From an uncultured Collinsella sp. (GTDB taxonomy: Bacteria > Actinomycetota > Coriobacteriia > Coriobacteriales > Coriobacteriaceae), in contig UQIK01000007.1 in NCBI GenBank assembly GCA_900541125.1, positions 1-64,000 of the forward strand: a stretch of 64,000 bases of DNA, in the 5' to 3' direction. Below are positions 16,170 to 24,327 of this stretch, in pieces. The translations under genes were made by a program, and so were the position numbers. Numbering within the stretch: position 1 is the first letter of the stretch; each line of letters starts with the position of its first letter. The notes under the pieces were generated by a model, which had not been told where the DNA came from, ran no database searches, and saw only the letters and a list, made by a program, of their open reading frames with translations.

Positions 16170-17066
16170 CTAGATATGCTGACGAATCGCGTCGATATAG
16201 GCCCGACCGTAGCGCGTGAGCGTCGTGTTCTTGCGCGTGATGATGCCAATCTCCATGTACTCGTCCACGTCGAGCGGAATCGAGATAATGCCGGGGCCGT
16301 TGAGCTCGTGGCTGATCACGCCCGAGCATACCGTGTAGCCGTTGAGGCCCATGGCCAAATTGAACAACGTCGCACGGTCGCGCACGCGGATATTTTTGCG
16401 ACGCTCGAACGTCGAGGTCAGCTCCTCGGAATAGTAAAACGAGTTGTAGCTGCCCTGCTCGTAGGACAGGAACGGGTAGTCTTCCAGATCCTCGAGCGTC
16501 ACGCTGGAGCGGCCCGCCAGCGGATGGTCGGCGCAGACGAAGACATGCGGCGTGGCGCAGAAGAGCCCTTCGAACACGAGCTCGTTGGCGGCAAGCATGC
16601 GCTCGATGACCTCGCGATTGTGCTCCGACAGATACAGGATGCCGAGTTCGCTTTTCATATGCGCGACATCCTCGATAATTTCGTGGGTCTGCTCCTCGCG
16701 CAGGGTAAAGTCGTAGCGCGCGGCATCGAACTCGCGGATCACATCGACAAACGCATTAACGGCAAAGGAATAATGCTGGCAGCTCACACTAAAGTGCGGC
16801 ACCTGCTCGGACGTGCCTTTGTACTTGCCCTCGAGCAGGTCGGCCTGGTCGAGCACCTGGCGCGCGTAGCCCAAGAAGGTCTCGCCTTCCTCGGACACAA
16901 TGACGCCCTTGTTGGTGCGCTCAAAGATATGCACACCCATCTCGTTTTCGAGATCGCGAATCGACGCGGTAATCGAGGGCTGCGACACAAAGAGCCGGCG
17001 CGAGGCCTCGGTGATGCTACCGCATTCGGCAACCTTAACAACATATCTGAGCTGCTGGAGCTTCAT
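16170..17066 (-). CDS. LysR-family regulator next to the MetE-like gene
   Basis: This 298-residue LysR protein has a clear N-terminal HTH (MKLQQLRYVVKVAECGSITEASRRLFVSQPSITASIRDLE) and a two-lobed effector domain. It resembles CysB/CysL-like members that respond to sulfur or acetylserine signals, which fits the neighbouring methionine-type enzyme, but the effector is unknown. ATG 17066 follows GGGAGAAGG. It starts 10 nt after the HAD phosphatase stop, so the two are probably co-transcribed, and it likely controls the gene at 14881-16014 through the box at 16102. Confidence 0.88.
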   Translation of the reverse strand: MKLQQLRYVVKVAECGSITEASRRLFVSQPSITASIRDLENEMGVHIFERTNKGVIVSEEGETFLGYARQVLDQADLLEGKYKGTSEQVPHFSVSCQHYSFAVNAFVDVIREFDAARYDFTLREEQTHEIIEDVAHMKSELGILYLSEHNREVIERMLAANELVFEGLFCATPHVFVCADHPLAGRSSVTLEDLEDYPFLSYEQGSYNSFYYSEELTSTFERRKNIRVRDRATLFNLAMGLNGYTVCSGVISHELNGPGIISIPLDVDEYMEIGIITRKNTTLTRYGRAYIDAIRQHI

Positions 17067-17076
17067 AGCCTTCTCC

Positions 17077-17985
17077 CTAGACGTTCGTGACGCCAAAACC
17101 TGCCGCGTCCATTTGACGCATAAACGACGGCATCTCCCCCGTCGCGGCGCAGGCGGCAATCTGATGCAGAGCCCCGGCAACCGCATCATCTGCCGCAGCG
17201 CCAATATGCCAGCGTGCGGCAGCCGTGACGGCCTCGTTGGCATTGGCGACTGCAACGGAGTTGGGAACGGCATCGATCATGGGCAAATCGTTATCGGAAT
17301 CGCCGAATACGGCCACCTCGTCGGGCGTCAGGCCCAAAGCGCGCGCCAGCTCCAGCGCAGCGCAGCCCTTGTCCCAACCAGCCGGAAGGATGTCGAACAG
17401 GCGCACTCGGTTGTTGGGAAACACAAGCGAGAGTTCCGGCACCTCAGCGGCAACGCGCTCACGTAGCTCCGCGAGCTCCTCACGCGAACGGGCACTCCAG
17501 ATATTCGCCTTAAACACCGACGCGTCATCGACGACGGGACGACATGGGGCCTCTTCGCCTTTGAGCCACGCGTTGCCGCCCGACTCCATGGCGCGACGAA
17601 CGCGCTCGGGGTCACTCGTCACACAATGGGCATCGTTGCCCCAAAAGTCATCGCCCAGGCTGTAGACTTTTAGAAATGTATCGTCGGTCTCTTGCTCCAG
17701 ATAGTCGGCCAAACGCATCAGAGCATCGTTGTCGATTGCGCGCGAGGCGACTACTTCGCCGTCAACAAACATCACCTGGCCGTTACAGAACGCACCGGTC
17801 GAATAACACCCGGAACGGTTTTTGAACATCCAGCCCATCGCGGACGGCTGACGACCCGAAACCGGCCCAAAGTGCAAACCCGCCGCCTGCATGGCATGAA
17901 TACCCTCAATGGCGTAGTCGCTGGCGCCGTCATGCCCGGCTGGAATCAGTGTATCGTCCATATCGGTCAGCACAAGTTTGATCAT
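17077..17985 (-). CDS. Cof-type HAD phosphatase
   Basis: This 302-residue cytoplasmic HAD hydrolase of subclass IIB has motif I DMDDT near the N terminus, a Ser in PVSGRQ (motif II), a conserved Lys near DKGCAALELA (motif III) and GDSDND (motif IV). The family dephosphorylates sugar phosphates or cofactors such as HMP-PP and FMN. It lies divergent to the thiamine operon, so a cofactor substrate is possible but unproven. It is the first gene of an apparent operon with the LysR gene. Confidence 0.85.
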   Translation of the reverse strand: MIKLVLTDMDDTLIPAGHDGASDYAIEGIHAMQAAGLHFGPVSGRQPSAMGWMFKNRSGCYSTGAFCNGQVMFVDGEVVASRAIDNDALMRLADYLEQETDDTFLKVYSLGDDFWGNDAHCVTSDPERVRRAMESGGNAWLKGEEAPCRPVVDDASVFKANIWSARSREELAELRERVAAEVPELSLVFPNNRVRLFDILPAGWDKGCAALELARALGLTPDEVAVFGDSDNDLPMIDAVPNSVAVANANEAVTAAARWHIGAAADDAVAGALHQIAACAATGEMPSFMRQMDAAGFGVTNV

Positions 17986-18025
17986 AGAGTCCCCTCGGTC
18001 ATTCTTAATCCCATCTATTGTACCG

Positions 18026-18127
18026 ACCTGCCAAAAAGGGACAGGTTTATTTCGGCAGGTTTCATCTGGGAAAACGCAAAGTCCCAGTTGTTACCTGCCA
18101 AAATAAACCTGTCCCTTTTTGGCAGGT
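18026..18127. repeat. inverted pair of palindromic repeats, family A
   Basis: Two 35-nt copies (18026-18060 and 18093-18127) face each other with one mismatch. Each is itself an imperfect palindrome starting ACCTGCC and ending GGCAGGT, with CCTGTCCCTTTTTGG inside. The 32-nt spacer folds as CTGGGA...TCCCAG. A single copy of the same family is at 41472-41506. The pair lies between the divergent HAD gene and the TPP riboswitch. Confidence 0.85.
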
Positions 18128-18156
18128 GCGCTAGTATAGGGAACAACAGATTCGAT

Positions 18157-18243
18157 GCGGGAGTGCCGGCGGTGCAAACCACAAGGCTGAGAGGGCATGG
18201 GGCCCAATCCTTTGAACCTGTCAGTTAATGCTGGCGTAGGGAG
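18157..18243 (+). promoter_or_regulatory. TPP riboswitch (THI element)
   Basis: The conserved core is present: CTGAGA (18187-18192), CCTTTGAACCTG-like sequence (18209-18220) and TAATGCTGGCGTAGGGA (18226-18242). It binds thiamine pyrophosphate and, with the terminator at 18258-18288, should shut off thiM and thiE when TPP is abundant. Confidence 0.95.
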
Positions 18244-18257
18244 CATGCCGCCTTTAC

Positions 18258-18288
18258 AGGGGCGCTGTCTATGCACAGCGCCCCTTTT
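18258..18288 (+). terminator. riboswitch-controlled terminator
   Basis: AGGGGCGCTGT and ACAGCGCCCCT form a perfect stem followed by TTTCT, 15 nt after the riboswitch and 22 nt before the thiM start. This is the expression platform. Confidence 0.92.
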
Positions 18289-18310
18289 CTATGCCAAGGA
18301 GGCATGTGCA

Positions 18311-19150
18311 GTGATTGATTCGGAACAGCTTAAGCAACATATGGTCAAGGCCGTGGAGGAGATTCGCACCACCAATCCGATGGCCGGCTCCATCACCAAC
18401 ACGGTGACGATCGACTTTGTCGCCAACGCGCAGCTCGCTGTGGGTGGATCGGCCGCCATGGTCTATCTTCCCGACGAGGGCGAGGCGCTCGTTGCCGGCG
18501 GCGGCGCCATCTATCTCAATATGGGCACGCTCTTCCCCATCTACGAGCAGACGATTCCCCGCGCGGCCAAGGCGGCACACGACGCCGGCAAGCCCTGGGT
18601 GCTCGATCCGGTGGGTCTGGGCATCGGCAGTCTGCGCACCCAGTTGGTAAACGAGCTTAAGCAGTACAAGCCCGCCATCGTGCGCGGCAACGCCTCCGAG
18701 ATCATCGCGCTCGCCGGCCTGTGGGGTCTTGAGGGCGAGGCGGCCGATCTGAGCCGCGTGCGCGGTGTCGATACCACCGACACGGTCGACGCCGCCCGCG
18801 ATGCCGCCGTGGCGCTCGCCCGCTACACCGGCGGCGCCGTTGTGGTCTCGGGCGAAGTCGACCTGATCACCGACGGCATGACCGTGGCCAAGTCCCACGG
18901 CGGCAGCCCGCTCATGTCCAAGATCACCGGTTGCGGCTGCTCGCAAGGCGGCGTGCTGGCTGTGTACGCCTGCGCTGCCGACCCGTTTACGGCCGCCGTC
19001 TGCGGCACCGCCGTCTACAACGTTGCCGGCTCGCGTGCCGCCGCTGTCGCCGACGCCCCGGCAAGCTTTAAGGTCGCCTTTATCGACGAGCTCTACCGCG
19101 CAACCGCCCAGGACATCGCCAACAACCAGCTCGACCTCGAGGAGGCATAG
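18311..19150 (+). CDS. thiM: hydroxyethylthiazole kinase
   Basis: ThiM phosphorylates 4-methyl-5-(2-hydroxyethyl)thiazole with ATP, salvaging the thiazole half of thiamine. The 279-residue protein has the ribokinase-like ThiM features: NPMAGSITNTVTIDFVAN near the start, PWVLDPVGLGIG, GNASEIIALAG and the anion-hole motif ITGCGCSQGG, where the Cys is the usual catalytic or phosphate-site residue. GTG 18311 is used with AAGGAGG upstream. It is first in the riboswitch-controlled operon; thiD is not in this window. Confidence 0.94.
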   Translation: MIDSEQLKQHMVKAVEEIRTTNPMAGSITNTVTIDFVANAQLAVGGSAAMVYLPDEGEALVAGGGAIYLNMGTLFPIYEQTIPRAAKAAHDAGKPWVLDPVGLGIGSLRTQLVNELKQYKPAIVRGNASEIIALAGLWGLEGEAADLSRVRGVDTTDTVDAARDAAVALARYTGGAVVVSGEVDLITDGMTVAKSHGGSPLMSKITGCGCSQGGVLAVYACAADPFTAAVCGTAVYNVAGSRAAAVADAPASFKVAFIDELYRATAQDIANNQLDLEEA

Positions 19151-19153
19151 GCC

Positions 19154-19495
19154 ATGTCCGAGCCCGCAACCGATGCCGGCATGAATACGCTCGTCGCCGT
19201 GGCCATCGCCCCGTGCGGCACCGGCGATGAGCTGTCCGCCGAGGTCGCCGAGGTCGTGCGCGTCATTCGCGAGAGCGGCCTTCCCAACCGCACCACCTCG
19301 ATGTTCACCGAGATCGAGGGCGACTGGGACGAGGTCATGCAGGTCGTGCGCGACGCAACCTTTGTGTTGGCGAGCAAGGGCATCCGCACCGAAGTCGTGC
19401 TCAAAGCCGATATTCGACCCGGATTTACCGACACCATGACCGGCAAGCTCGAGCGCATGGAAGCTCAGATCAAAAAGCAGGAGGAAACACGATGA
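19154..19495 (+). CDS. thiamine-binding protein, MTH1187/YkoF-type
   Basis: This 113-residue ferredoxin-fold protein matches the small thiamine-binding family (PF01910-like): VAVAIAPCGTGDELSAEVAEVVRVI, then FTEIEGDWDEVMQVV and KADIRPGFTDTM. Members bind thiamine or hydroxymethylpyrimidine and probably sequester or deliver it. Its place between thiM and thiE, 3 nt after thiM and overlapping thiE by 4 nt, supports a role in thiamine handling. ATG 19154 has GAGG upstream. Confidence 0.85.
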   Translation: MSEPATDAGMNTLVAVAIAPCGTGDELSAEVAEVVRVIRESGLPNRTTSMFTEIEGDWDEVMQVVRDATFVLASKGIRTEVVLKADIRPGFTDTMTGKLERMEAQIKKQEETR

Positions 19496-20187
19496 GTATC
19501 CGCGACAACCTTGATATCTCGGCCTATCTGGTGCTCGGCCCCGAAAACACGCTCGGGCGCCCCGTGGGCGATGTGGTGGCCCAGGCACTCGACGCCGGCT
19601 TTACCTGCATCCAGGTGCGCTCCAAGGTGGCAAGCGCCCGCGAGATCATTGCGCTGACCGGCGACGCCGCGCAGGCAATCGCACAGGCCGGCAAGACCGG
19701 TCAGGTCGCTTTGCTGATTGACGACCGCCTGGACTGCGTACTCGCCGCGCGCGAGCAGGGCATTGCTGTCGACGGCGTGCACGTGGGTCAGAGCGACATT
19801 CCCGTCGAGGTCTGTCGCAAGCTGCTGGGGCCCAACGCCATCGTGGGCCTTTCCGCCCGTTGCGAGGAGATGCTCGAGTACGTCAAGACCGCCGACATGA
19901 GCCTAGTCGACTACCTAGGCATCGGCCCACTCCACGAGACCGAGACCAAGCGCGACTGCGGACGCGCGGCCGACGGCTCTATCATCACCAAGAGCTTTGA
20001 GGACCTGGCCGCCCTCCACGCGGCAAGCCCCGTGCCCATCGTGGTGGGCGGCGGCGTCAAGACGGCCGACCTGCCACAGCTCAAGGCCACCGGCGTCGAC
20101 GGCTTTTTCGTGGTGAGCGCCGTCTGCAGCGCCGATGACCCCTACGCCGCGGCCAAGGAGCTCGTCGACACCTGGCAGCAGGCATAG
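19492..20187 (+). CDS. thiE: thiamine-phosphate synthase
   Basis: ThiE joins HMP-PP and thiazole phosphate to make thiamine phosphate. The 231-residue TIM barrel has IQVRSK (substrate lysine region), LLIDDRLDCVLA, DGVHVGQSD, GLSARCEE and IVVGGGVKTAD. The usual CGRS stretch reads SARCEE, a mild departure, and the KRDCGRAADG loop is present. The ATG overlaps the stop of the thiamine-binding gene, so translation is coupled. It is last in the TPP-regulated operon and ends before the hairpin at 20232. Confidence 0.93.
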   Translation: MSIRDNLDISAYLVLGPENTLGRPVGDVVAQALDAGFTCIQVRSKVASAREIIALTGDAAQAIAQAGKTGQVALLIDDRLDCVLAAREQGIAVDGVHVGQSDIPVEVCRKLLGPNAIVGLSARCEEMLEYVKTADMSLVDYLGIGPLHETETKRDCGRAADGSIITKSFEDLAALHAASPVPIVVGGGVKTADLPQLKATGVDGFFVVSAVCSADDPYAAAKELVDTWQQA

Positions 20188-20231
20188 GCATAGGCCGAGC
20201 AGCTTATTCGCGGCCTCATATCTTCAGCAAT

Positions 20232-20277
20232 GGAAAGCGCATCCCAGTTTGGACCTCCATTCCGGGATGCGCTTTCC
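20232..20277. terminator. terminator between thiE and the patatin gene
   Basis: GGAAAGCGCATCCC and GGGATGCGCTTTCC form a perfect 14-bp stem with an 18-nt loop. It lies between convergent genes and probably works on both transcripts. Confidence 0.8.
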
Positions 20278-20288
20278 GCATGCGACCC

Positions 20289-21158
20289 TTACCCCGCCAG
20301 ATACGCTTCCAACGCCGGCAAAGTCGCCTCCGCATCTCGACGACCGATCTGATAGATGCGCTCGAGCTCATCCGGTTCACGACACAGCGACGGCACCTTC
20401 ACCGATTCGCTCGGACGCACCACAAAGATCTCGCCGGCAGCCTCGCGACGTGCCAGGTCATCGAGCGTGGCATTGTAGACCTCATGCCGGTGCTCAAGCG
20501 CTGCGACAAACTCCGGATAGTGACGGAACACGCGCCGCAGCATGGGCATCACGCTGTTGGGCTGCTTCACAAAGCCCGCCGGCTGCGTGAGTACCACGAT
20601 ATTGCGGTCATACCCCTGCGCAAACAGCCATGCGCTGGGAATAGAATCAGCCACGCCGCCATCCAGGTACTTACGGCCCTCAATGGCGACAGGGCGCGTC
20701 GCCACGGGAATCGCCGATGACGCCCGGATCCACTCGATATCCCTCTCGTCGCCATACGGCAGATCGTGATAGACGGCCTTGCCCGTCTCGATATCGGTAC
20801 ACACGCACGTAAATCGCATGGGACAGGTGCGATACGCCTCCAAGTCGATAGGATCGCGCTCGATAGGCACCTCGTGATAAGCAAAGTCGGCATTGTACAT
20901 ATCGCCGGTTCGCAGCCAGCTGGTCACGCTCGCATAGCGCTTGTCGGCGCAATAGGCCTTGTTATAGCGAATGGCGCGGCCGATCTGGCGCGATTTAAAG
21001 TTGTAGCCAAACGCCGCGCCCGCCGAGACGCCCACCATATGGTCGCAGGTCAAACCGTGCTCCATCCAAACGTCGAGCACGCCCGCCGTATACATACCGC
21101 GGTAGCCGCCTCCCTCGAGCGCCAGCCCCACCGTGCGCGTCATATTTGACTGTGCCAT
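20289..21158 (-). CDS. patatin-like phospholipase, YjjU type
   Basis: This 289-residue Ser/Asp lipase has GGGYRG (oxyanion hole), GVSAG (nucleophile Ser) and DGGVADSIP (catalytic Asp). It has no signal peptide, so it acts on the inner face of the membrane or on lipid in the cytoplasm; the substrate is unknown. I chose ATG 21158 with GGAGATGG upstream; the frame runs back to 21242, but that start has no ribosome site. It is monocistronic. Confidence 0.88.
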   Translation of the reverse strand: MAQSNMTRTVGLALEGGGYRGMYTAGVLDVWMEHGLTCDHMVGVSAGAAFGYNFKSRQIGRAIRYNKAYCADKRYASVTSWLRTGDMYNADFAYHEVPIERDPIDLEAYRTCPMRFTCVCTDIETGKAVYHDLPYGDERDIEWIRASSAIPVATRPVAIEGRKYLDGGVADSIPSAWLFAQGYDRNIVVLTQPAGFVKQPNSVMPMLRRVFRHYPEFVAALEHRHEVYNATLDDLARREAAGEIFVVRPSESVKVPSLCREPDELERIYQIGRRDAEATLPALEAYLAG

Positions 21159-21331
21159 GCGACCATCTCCGTTCCTGCGTTTTAAAACGGGACAAGTATA
21201 CCCGTCAACATATATCGTCCCAGTCGCATTTTTATCGAACATCGCATCGTCGCGCTACCGCTTGTCGAATAATAGCCGCCCACAGCATGTGCACCCATAT
21301 ATAATTGTGCACTATTGTTTACACTACTCAG

Positions 21332-21344
21332 CTGTTATCAACAG
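21332..21344. promoter_or_regulatory. small palindrome in a 324-nt gene-free stretch
   Basis: The gap 21159-21482 between the divergent patatin and GGDEF-EAL genes is AT-rich in its middle and holds CTGTT-ATC-AACAG at 21332-21344. I looked for a GEMM c-di-GMP riboswitch in this leader and did not find its conserved core. Nothing else is recognisable. Confidence 0.35.
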
Positions 21345-21482
21345 CGAACATTAGCCGACAAATTAACTCAACAACGCGGCAAGGCGGGGGCCTGGATACA
21401 TGCAAAACGCCGAGCAACGTCGCGTGTACACAACGAACTCGCCCGACGCAATCCGCCCCGACCTCAGAAAGTCGCTTAGAAC

Positions 21483-24200
21483 ATGGAAACTGTCAGCAAT
21501 TACACCGAAACGCTCGAAAAGACCGTCCGCGACCTTCTCGAACGGCAGGAGGATCTGATCAGGACTGCCTTTACCGACCAGCTTACCGGGCTTGGCAACC
21601 GTGGCGGCTTTGCCCGTTCCCTCGAGGAGCTCTGGGAGCAGGACGCCCCCGTTACCATGGCGTTCATCGATATCGACAATCTCAAGCACTGCAACGACGT
21701 CTTTGGGCATGACGAGGGCAACCGCTATATCTTGCAGGTAAGTCTCTATCTTAAGCTGTATATGAAGGTGGGCGAAGCGGCGTTTCGCATAGGCGGCGAC
21801 GAGTTTGCCATCCTATCTACGATTGCAACCGAGGACGACCTAGCCGAACGTCTGAAACACTGCCGAACGGTTCTGCTCAAAAACAACGATTCCGAGATGC
21901 CCCACTCGTTTAGCTACGGAGTGTCACATGCCGACCCCGCCCTGGGCGAAGCTTCCAATCGCATGACGCTCGATGCCGACCATCGCATGTACGACTACAA
22001 GCTACGTCATGCCATGCGCCTCGATCGACGCAATATCACGCAAGTCCACGCCGACGACTTCGAAATAAGCGATCGTATTTTTGACGCCTTTTCGATGCTC
22101 AACGAGGGCCGTTATTTCTTTATCGAGAACTTGGACAAACATCGCACCCTTTGGTCACAAGGTGCCTTGCGCGATCTTGGCCTTCCCTCGGAGCACATAG
22201 ACAACTGTCGCGATTACTGGAAAACGCGCGTCCATCCCGACGACCTTGAGGCCTGCATCAACGACATCGACCAAGTCTACAACGGCACCAAGCACCGTCG
22301 CGTCATGCAGTATCGTGTGCGCAACGCCGTCGGCGACTACGTCCTTTGCCGTGCTCGCGGGTTTCGTATCGACGGCGACGGAAATGTCCCCTCGCTCTAT
22401 GTCGGCGAGCTCGTCAACCACTCACTTGCCGAAACCGTCGACGCTGCCACAGGCCTCGGAACGCAGCGCATGCTGGTCAACGCCATCGACGCCTGCCGCC
22501 GCGATCGTTGCGAGACAGGGCTTATAGCGGTGCGCGTTCGTGGCACGACAAAACTCAACGAGCTCTACGGGGCCGAGGCTGTCGACAACATGCTTGCCGA
22601 ATACGCAGGCCGCATGCTGTCGATCACCCGCGGCAGGAGCCGGGTCTACCGTTCACGAAGCGTCCAGTTCGTCGTGCTCAGCAACGAACTAGACCACGAG
22701 GCATTCGAGCAACTGACCCGCCACCTTAAAGAGGCCGTTTTCGCTCCTGTTCGAATCGCAGGCGACACCATTACTCCCGTCTGCCTTGTCGTCCCGGCCT
22801 TTTACGAGCACTTAACCCATCAAGCGACCGCCGTTTTAGGCGAACTCGACCGTCGCCTTCGCACGGCCGGCGGGCTTGTTCCCAACGACAGCCTCCCCAT
22901 ACCCGAGGCGGAGCGCAAAAGCGCCATAGCCGAACGTATCGACTCGCTCACGGGCCTCTATCGACCCAGCGAGTTTATGCGGCGCGCCAACGCATTTCTC
23001 GAGGCAAGGCGCGACGGCACCTGGTGCATCGCCACGGTCGACATGGGCCACATGCGCCTGTTTAATGAATGGCACGGCCAGGCCGAGGGCGACCGCGTAC
23101 TCGCCGATGTGGGCACGGTCCTCAAGGACATCGAGAATGCCGATATGGGCGTCGCAGGGTACTGGGGCCAAGATGACTTTTGCGCACTCATCCCCTTTGA
23201 GCACAACACCGTCCGTCAAATCTATGGCCGCGTTCGCGAGGCCGTAGCCAGACATGATGACGGCGTAGGTTTTTGGCCGTCCATGGGCGTATGCCCCATC
23301 GACGCTAGCGAGGAAATCACCATCGATGCCCAGGCCAAGGCCATGTTTACCAATCGACGCGCCAAAAACGACTTTAAGGAGCGCATTGCCGTTTTCCGCC
23401 CCGAGGAGTACGAGCGCGAAGTCGCGTTCCACCGCACGCTGACCGAATTCCAGTACGCGCTGTCAAATGGTCGCATCACGTACTATCTTCAGCCCCAGGT
23501 CGATATGGAAACCGGCAAGATTATTGGCGCCGAAGCACTCACCCGCTGGATTGACAAGGACGGCTCTCTCATTTCGCCCGCAACGTTTATCCCCGCACTT
23601 GAGGAAAGCGGCTTTGTAGTGACGCTCGACAAGTACATTTGGCAGGGTGTCGCCATATGGCTTCGCGAGCGTCTCGATCGCGGTCTTCGCGTGGTTCCGG
23701 TCTCGCTTAATGTGTCGCGCGTGGATATCCTTGCCTGCGACGTTGCCGAACATATGGGGGCGCTCGCCGCCCAATACAACCTACCGCCCGAGCTCATGCG
23801 TATCGAGATCACCGAGACGGCTTATACGGGAGAATCCGAGGCCGTGGATAAGCTGACCGCAGATCTGCACACCCGCGGCTTCTCGACCTATATGGACGAT
23901 TTTGGCACCGGTCAGTCCACGCTCGCGATGCTCAAGAACGTCAACGTCGACGTCATCAAGCTCGACCGCACCTTTGTGCCCACCGACCGCGATCAAGGCC
24001 GCAGCACGCAAATCATTTCATCGATGCTCGAAATGGCGCAGTCGCTCCATCTGCCCGTCGTGGTCGAAGGCGTCGAGACAAATGAGCAGGCGAACATGCT
24101 ACGACAAATGGGCGCCCGCTACGCTCAGGGCTTCCTCTACTACCGCCCCATGCCGGCGAAGGATTTTGAGGCATTGCTCGATGGTGGCAATAACAACTGA
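21483..24200 (+). CDS. c-di-GMP protein: GGDEF-PAS-(degenerate GGDEF)x2-EAL
   Basis: This 905-residue soluble protein has five modules. GGDEF-1 (about 28-175) is intact at residues 104-108 but lacks the RxxD inhibitory site. A PAS domain covers about 195-315. GGDEF-2 (about 320-465) has the signature replaced (RSRSVQF). GGDEF-3 (about 485-640) reads GQDDF. The EAL domain (about 650-895) keeps EAL 684-686, Asn in SLNVSR, Glu in EITET, DDFGTG, Lys in VIKLDRT and Glu in VEGVET, so phosphodiesterase activity is plausible. No membrane segments are seen. Its first half is a paralogue of the next gene. The start ATG has only a weak ribosome site. Confidence 0.9.
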   Translation: METVSNYTETLEKTVRDLLERQEDLIRTAFTDQLTGLGNRGGFARSLEELWEQDAPVTMAFIDIDNLKHCNDVFGHDEGNRYILQVSLYLKLYMKVGEAAFRIGGDEFAILSTIATEDDLAERLKHCRTVLLKNNDSEMPHSFSYGVSHADPALGEASNRMTLDADHRMYDYKLRHAMRLDRRNITQVHADDFEISDRIFDAFSMLNEGRYFFIENLDKHRTLWSQGALRDLGLPSEHIDNCRDYWKTRVHPDDLEACINDIDQVYNGTKHRRVMQYRVRNAVGDYVLCRARGFRIDGDGNVPSLYVGELVNHSLAETVDAATGLGTQRMLVNAIDACRRDRCETGLIAVRVRGTTKLNELYGAEAVDNMLAEYAGRMLSITRGRSRVYRSRSVQFVVLSNELDHEAFEQLTRHLKEAVFAPVRIAGDTITPVCLVVPAFYEHLTHQATAVLGELDRRLRTAGGLVPNDSLPIPEAERKSAIAERIDSLTGLYRPSEFMRRANAFLEARRDGTWCIATVDMGHMRLFNEWHGQAEGDRVLADVGTVLKDIENADMGVAGYWGQDDFCALIPFEHNTVRQIYGRVREAVARHDDGVGFWPSMGVCPIDASEEITIDAQAKAMFTNRRAKNDFKERIAVFRPEEYEREVAFHRTLTEFQYALSNGRITYYLQPQVDMETGKIIGAEALTRWIDKDGSLISPATFIPALEESGFVVTLDKYIWQGVAIWLRERLDRGLRVVPVSLNVSRVDILACDVAEHMGALAAQYNLPPELMRIEITETAYTGESEAVDKLTADLHTRGFSTYMDDFGTGQSTLAMLKNVNVDVIKLDRTFVPTDRDQGRSTQIISSMLEMAQSLHLPVVVEGVETNEQANMLRQMGARYAQGFLYYRPMPAKDFEALLDGGNNN

Positions 24201-24258
24201 TACGCTCGCGCGCAAAACGCCACCGTCGAAGGGGGCATTTGTCTCCATTAGCTAACTT

Positions 24259-24289
24259 ATATCCCCAATTCAAACCGAATTGGGGATAT
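24259..24289 (+). terminator. hairpin between the two GGDEF genes
   Basis: ATATCCCCAATTC and GAATTGGGGATAT form a perfect 13-bp stem with a 5-nt loop. No T-run follows, so it may be an operator or partial terminator between the paralogues. Confidence 0.55.
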
Positions 24290-24327
24290 GATACAAACCG
24301 TTGTTCCGCCCAAGGAGGTTATCCATC

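Noticed and set aside
21159..21482. Possible c-di-GMP (GEMM) riboswitch before the GGDEF-EAL gene
   Set aside because: The conserved GEMM core is absent; only a small palindrome is seen.
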